64,000 nt of DNA. Origin: Peronospora farinosa (Eukaryota; Oomycota; Peronosporomycetes; Peronosporales; Peronosporaceae). Every line of letters starts with the position of its first letter. Position 1 is the first letter of the stretch. This document shows, piece after piece, positions 61,801 through 64,000 of this stretch. The notes under the pieces are model-generated. The model was given only the letters and a program-made list of their open reading frames with translations, was not told the origin of the DNA and did not search any database. The translations under genes and the position numbers were made by a program. The DNA lies in NCBI GenBank assembly GCA_947646735.1, contig CANTFK010000141.1, forward strand, positions 174,207 through 238,206, given 5' to 3'.

Positions 61801-62391
61801 CCTAAGCTGCCCTAGCATCACTGGACCTTCGGGCTGTTGTGTAGGTAAACATGGTACCTCACACTCGATCACGCACTTGACATCACAGGTAGCGACGCCA
61901 CAAACTGTGGATGGTGAGCGTTATGTCACATATCATCCTCATGGCTTGTTGCATCCCGCTGTTCTCTATGCTTGCTACTGCTACCGAATCGACCTGCGAT
62001 TCCGTTCCCGCTTTTGCTAGCTTCGACAGATGTCGTCTGACAGTCCAGTCTATGTCGCGATAACGATCAGGCTGTACACACTGCCGATACCCACATCTCC
62101 TTTCACATCGACCACAACGTACTTCGACGCATGATTGCATCGCCTCTGATCATCTGTTACACTTCTCAAGTGCAGCATAGATAGTCGGTATACCGTACCC
62201 GATGTTTGCCATCGCTGATGTCTGTCCTCGAAATGTTGTCCGTCACCAGCATCGTACCTGGAAGCACGGCACTGCGGCAGCGTCTTTCGTACTCTGTAGT
62301 CGCGGAGATAAGTGATAAGACGATGCACAACGTGTCCGCGGAGCTGGTAGGAGCAGATGTGAGTCTAGCAGATGATTAGGCAGCGAGGTGA
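61801..62391. other. No gene recognised
   Basis: 590 bp, short frames only, no LTR hairpins. Confidence 0.4.
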
Positions 62392-63031
62392 TGTAGCGGA
62401 GCTGCATAGCTCTTTAGCCAGAGGAAGACTTTAGGCTGGAAGCCTCTTAGTTCTAGAGAACTAAATTGAGTTAAGGCTAAAAGCCACTTAGTTCTAAGGA
62501 ACTAATTAAACGACTTAAAGTCACCCTGTTCTAAGGAACGAGGAAACAGACTTTAGTCAGTCAAGCAATAAGCTTAAGGTTCAGAGAACCAACGCACAGA
62601 GTGCAAGAACAAGCTAGAAGCTTAAAGGTTCAGGGAACCAACGCACGAAGTGCACAAGAGAACAGGTCAGAACGACTTGTGGTCTTAAACTCAAAAGAAG
62701 AACTGATTCTATTTACGCTTTAAGATTTTATGAATAGTCCTACTCTAAGTACACTACACTAGATTAATTACTATAATAGTAATTATTATATGCAGACTTT
62801 GCTATTAGACGGTGTATCGTCCAGACATCCGTGTATGATGTACTTAATACAGCGTTAGTGATTTATCGAATCCCAATCGATAAGATACGGTATTACCGAA
62901 TACCATATCTTAACGCTAATACTTAATACCTCTAAAAGAGAAATATAATAATGCATTTCATGCAATACAAAAGGAGAGTTTAACCGTAAACTCTCTGAAA
63001 GACGCTACCACCGTCGTGTAACCCCGTTACA
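62392..63031 (-). repeat. 3' LTR of element D1 (640 bp)
   Basis: On the minus strand TGTAACGGGG...CCGCTACA. Bounded on its inner side by a polypurine tract. Rich in small hairpins: AGTTCTAGAGAACT, GGCTAAAAGCC, AGTTCTAAGGAACT, GACTTAAAGTC, GGTTCAGAGAACC, and a larger pair ATCGATAAGATACGG...CCGAATACCATATCTT. The outer end at 62392 is inferred from the TG...CA rule. Confidence 0.75.
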
Positions 63032-63047
63032 CCCTCCCCCACCAGAC
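63032..63047 (-). other. D1 polypurine tract
   Basis: On the minus strand CTGGTGGGGGAGGG directly precedes the LTR, as in the other elements. Confidence 0.75.
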
Positions 63048-63143
63048 TGACATTCCCATAGAATTTCACTCGTCATTTATCCTCGTAGAGGTAGTGCTTT
63101 AGCGAACGCTTTTAAACCTCACGGTTTGTTCACGGCACATAGC

Positions 63144-64000
63144 ATGACGCCTCCTGGTAATGAGTCAAAGACTCTTCGGGACCTCATTGAAAACAACCTT
63201 GACGAAGCGGTTGATTACGAAAGTGACACCGTCTTTGTGGGACCCGATGGGTCCCCTTTAGCCACCCTCACGGGTGAAGATGACAGTCTTCATGCACCGA
63301 ATCCGTTCCCGGAGCGTGGTGCTGCAGATGCGCTAACAGCGTTACGTGACCCGCCTGAAGTGTCATCAACGGTAATGGTTACCAACCCACTCGACGAGCA
63401 GCAACAGCAGACTATCGACAAGAGGAAGGCGCCAAGCGCCGGACGAAGAATATAGCGAGACTTCAGGACCACCGACAGTACCGGTTCAAGCCACCTACGG
63501 TGGAAGAGCGCCTAAAGGAAGCATCTGGGCATTACCTTTCTGGCTGGACCATTGGGCCTGAGGCCATTTCGCCTGAGGATGTTGCCACGCGCACGGCACT
63601 TCAAAAACGATATCTGGAACCCCACATTACTACCCAAAGCCAATACTTGGCACGCATTAACAGGCAAGTGCGCGGTGCGCCAGTTCCTCCCATGAAGGGT
63701 GTTCCCATCCTTCTGTTCGCGGGGGAAACCGAGGACGAAGAAGACACGGCTTTCAGCCGCTGGGCGCATTATGCGCGACGTTTATGCAGCATGTGGGCCC
63801 TACGGGCAAGTGCCGATGTGGCAGATGTTCGACTCGAGCGACAGATGCGTTACGATTACGCTAAATTGAAGACCCGGGGAAAATTGAAATCCCAACGAAC
63901 GCATTATGCGTCTGCTACCCAGCATCCCAATGTATCGGATACACCTGTAGCCGCGAGTCCACGACAGGCCGAGGCCGTTAACTCGCCTATCCCCACCACT
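63144..64000 (+). pseudogene. D1 antisense ORF, partial at window end, one frame change
   Basis: Plus strand, starting at ATG 63144 (MTPPGNESKTL) 113 bp inside the D1 3' LTR and running opposite to the element. N-terminal LDEAVDYESDT repeats the acidic VDY motif of C1 and B2. The frame ends at TAG 63453, but the overlapping frame from about 63410 is open to the window end and carries VPILLFAGETEDEEDTAFSR and WAHYARRL, comparable to the B2 middle region, then a basic helical stretch. Either one indel or a frameshift joins the two. No pol is visible yet; it would lie to the right. Confidence 0.55.

Noticed and set aside
61554..61805. An 83-codon frame of STGHLG repeats
   Set aside because: It is the automatic translation of the minisatellite, with no flanking gene structure.

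Overview
The window looks like nuclear DNA of a plant-pathogenic oomycete (Peronosporales: Phytophthora or downy-mildew type). The evidence is a secreted RxLR-dEER effector gene with LWY-type repeats (22.8-24.3 kb), large chromodomain-bearing Ty3/gypsy retrotransposons that make up most of the flanks, and a block of ordinary eukaryotic genes with very short (50-90 bp) GT-AG introns packed a few hundred bases apart. UGA, UAG and UAA all end host genes, so the standard code is in use.

Layout. 1-33.3 kb is a nest of gypsy elements. Element B1 (minus strand, running off the left end) was inserted first. Element A1 (3345-11127, plus strand, TSD CTCGT) lies inside its protease-RT region, and element C1 (13401-21534, plus strand) lies inside its 5' LTR. 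Right of B1's LTR come a frameshifted RxLR effector (minus), the stump of an acyltransferase-like gene cut by C2 (25189-28108, an inverted and truncated copy of C1), and B2 (28654-33005, a 3' half-copy of B1). 33.5-59.7 kb is a gene island: HEMK1-like methyltransferase, ankyrin protein, SNARE-like gene, U1-C, spermidine synthase, dymeclin, CCR4-type nuclease, RPL32, COX11, NF-YB, a 1,700-residue kinesin, glycine cleavage H protein, PUS1-like pseudouridine synthase, UFD1 and STK19. I worked out exon structures for the intron-containing genes from frame and splice signals. 59.9-64 kb returns to repeats: a 23-bp tandem array, a decayed C-type LTR, an 18-19 bp minisatellite, and the 3' LTR of a fifth element (D1) that runs off the right end.

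Three things in the retroelements go beyond routine annotation. (1) Every element whose 3' end is visible (A1, B1, B2, C1, D1) carries, next to its 3' LTR, an ORF on the opposite strand to gag-pol. It overlaps the integrase/chromodomain end of pol, and parts of it are recognisably related between families (acidic VDY motif, SW-AFI core, Cys motif, Ser/Arg-rich stretch, C-terminal coiled coil). (2) Three families share a textbook -1 ribosomal frameshift signal at the gag/pol junction: slippery heptamer, exactly 9 nt, then a hairpin built around the gag UAG. (3) The elements, most strikingly C1, are chains of short perfect inverted repeats through both LTRs and coding regions. In one LTR hairpin all four differences between two copies preserve RNA pairing. 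The host genes in the same window do not show this.

Most pol frames are broken, so these copies are probably immobile. However, C1 and C2 share the same nonsense codon in protease, which implies the family amplified while already defective.
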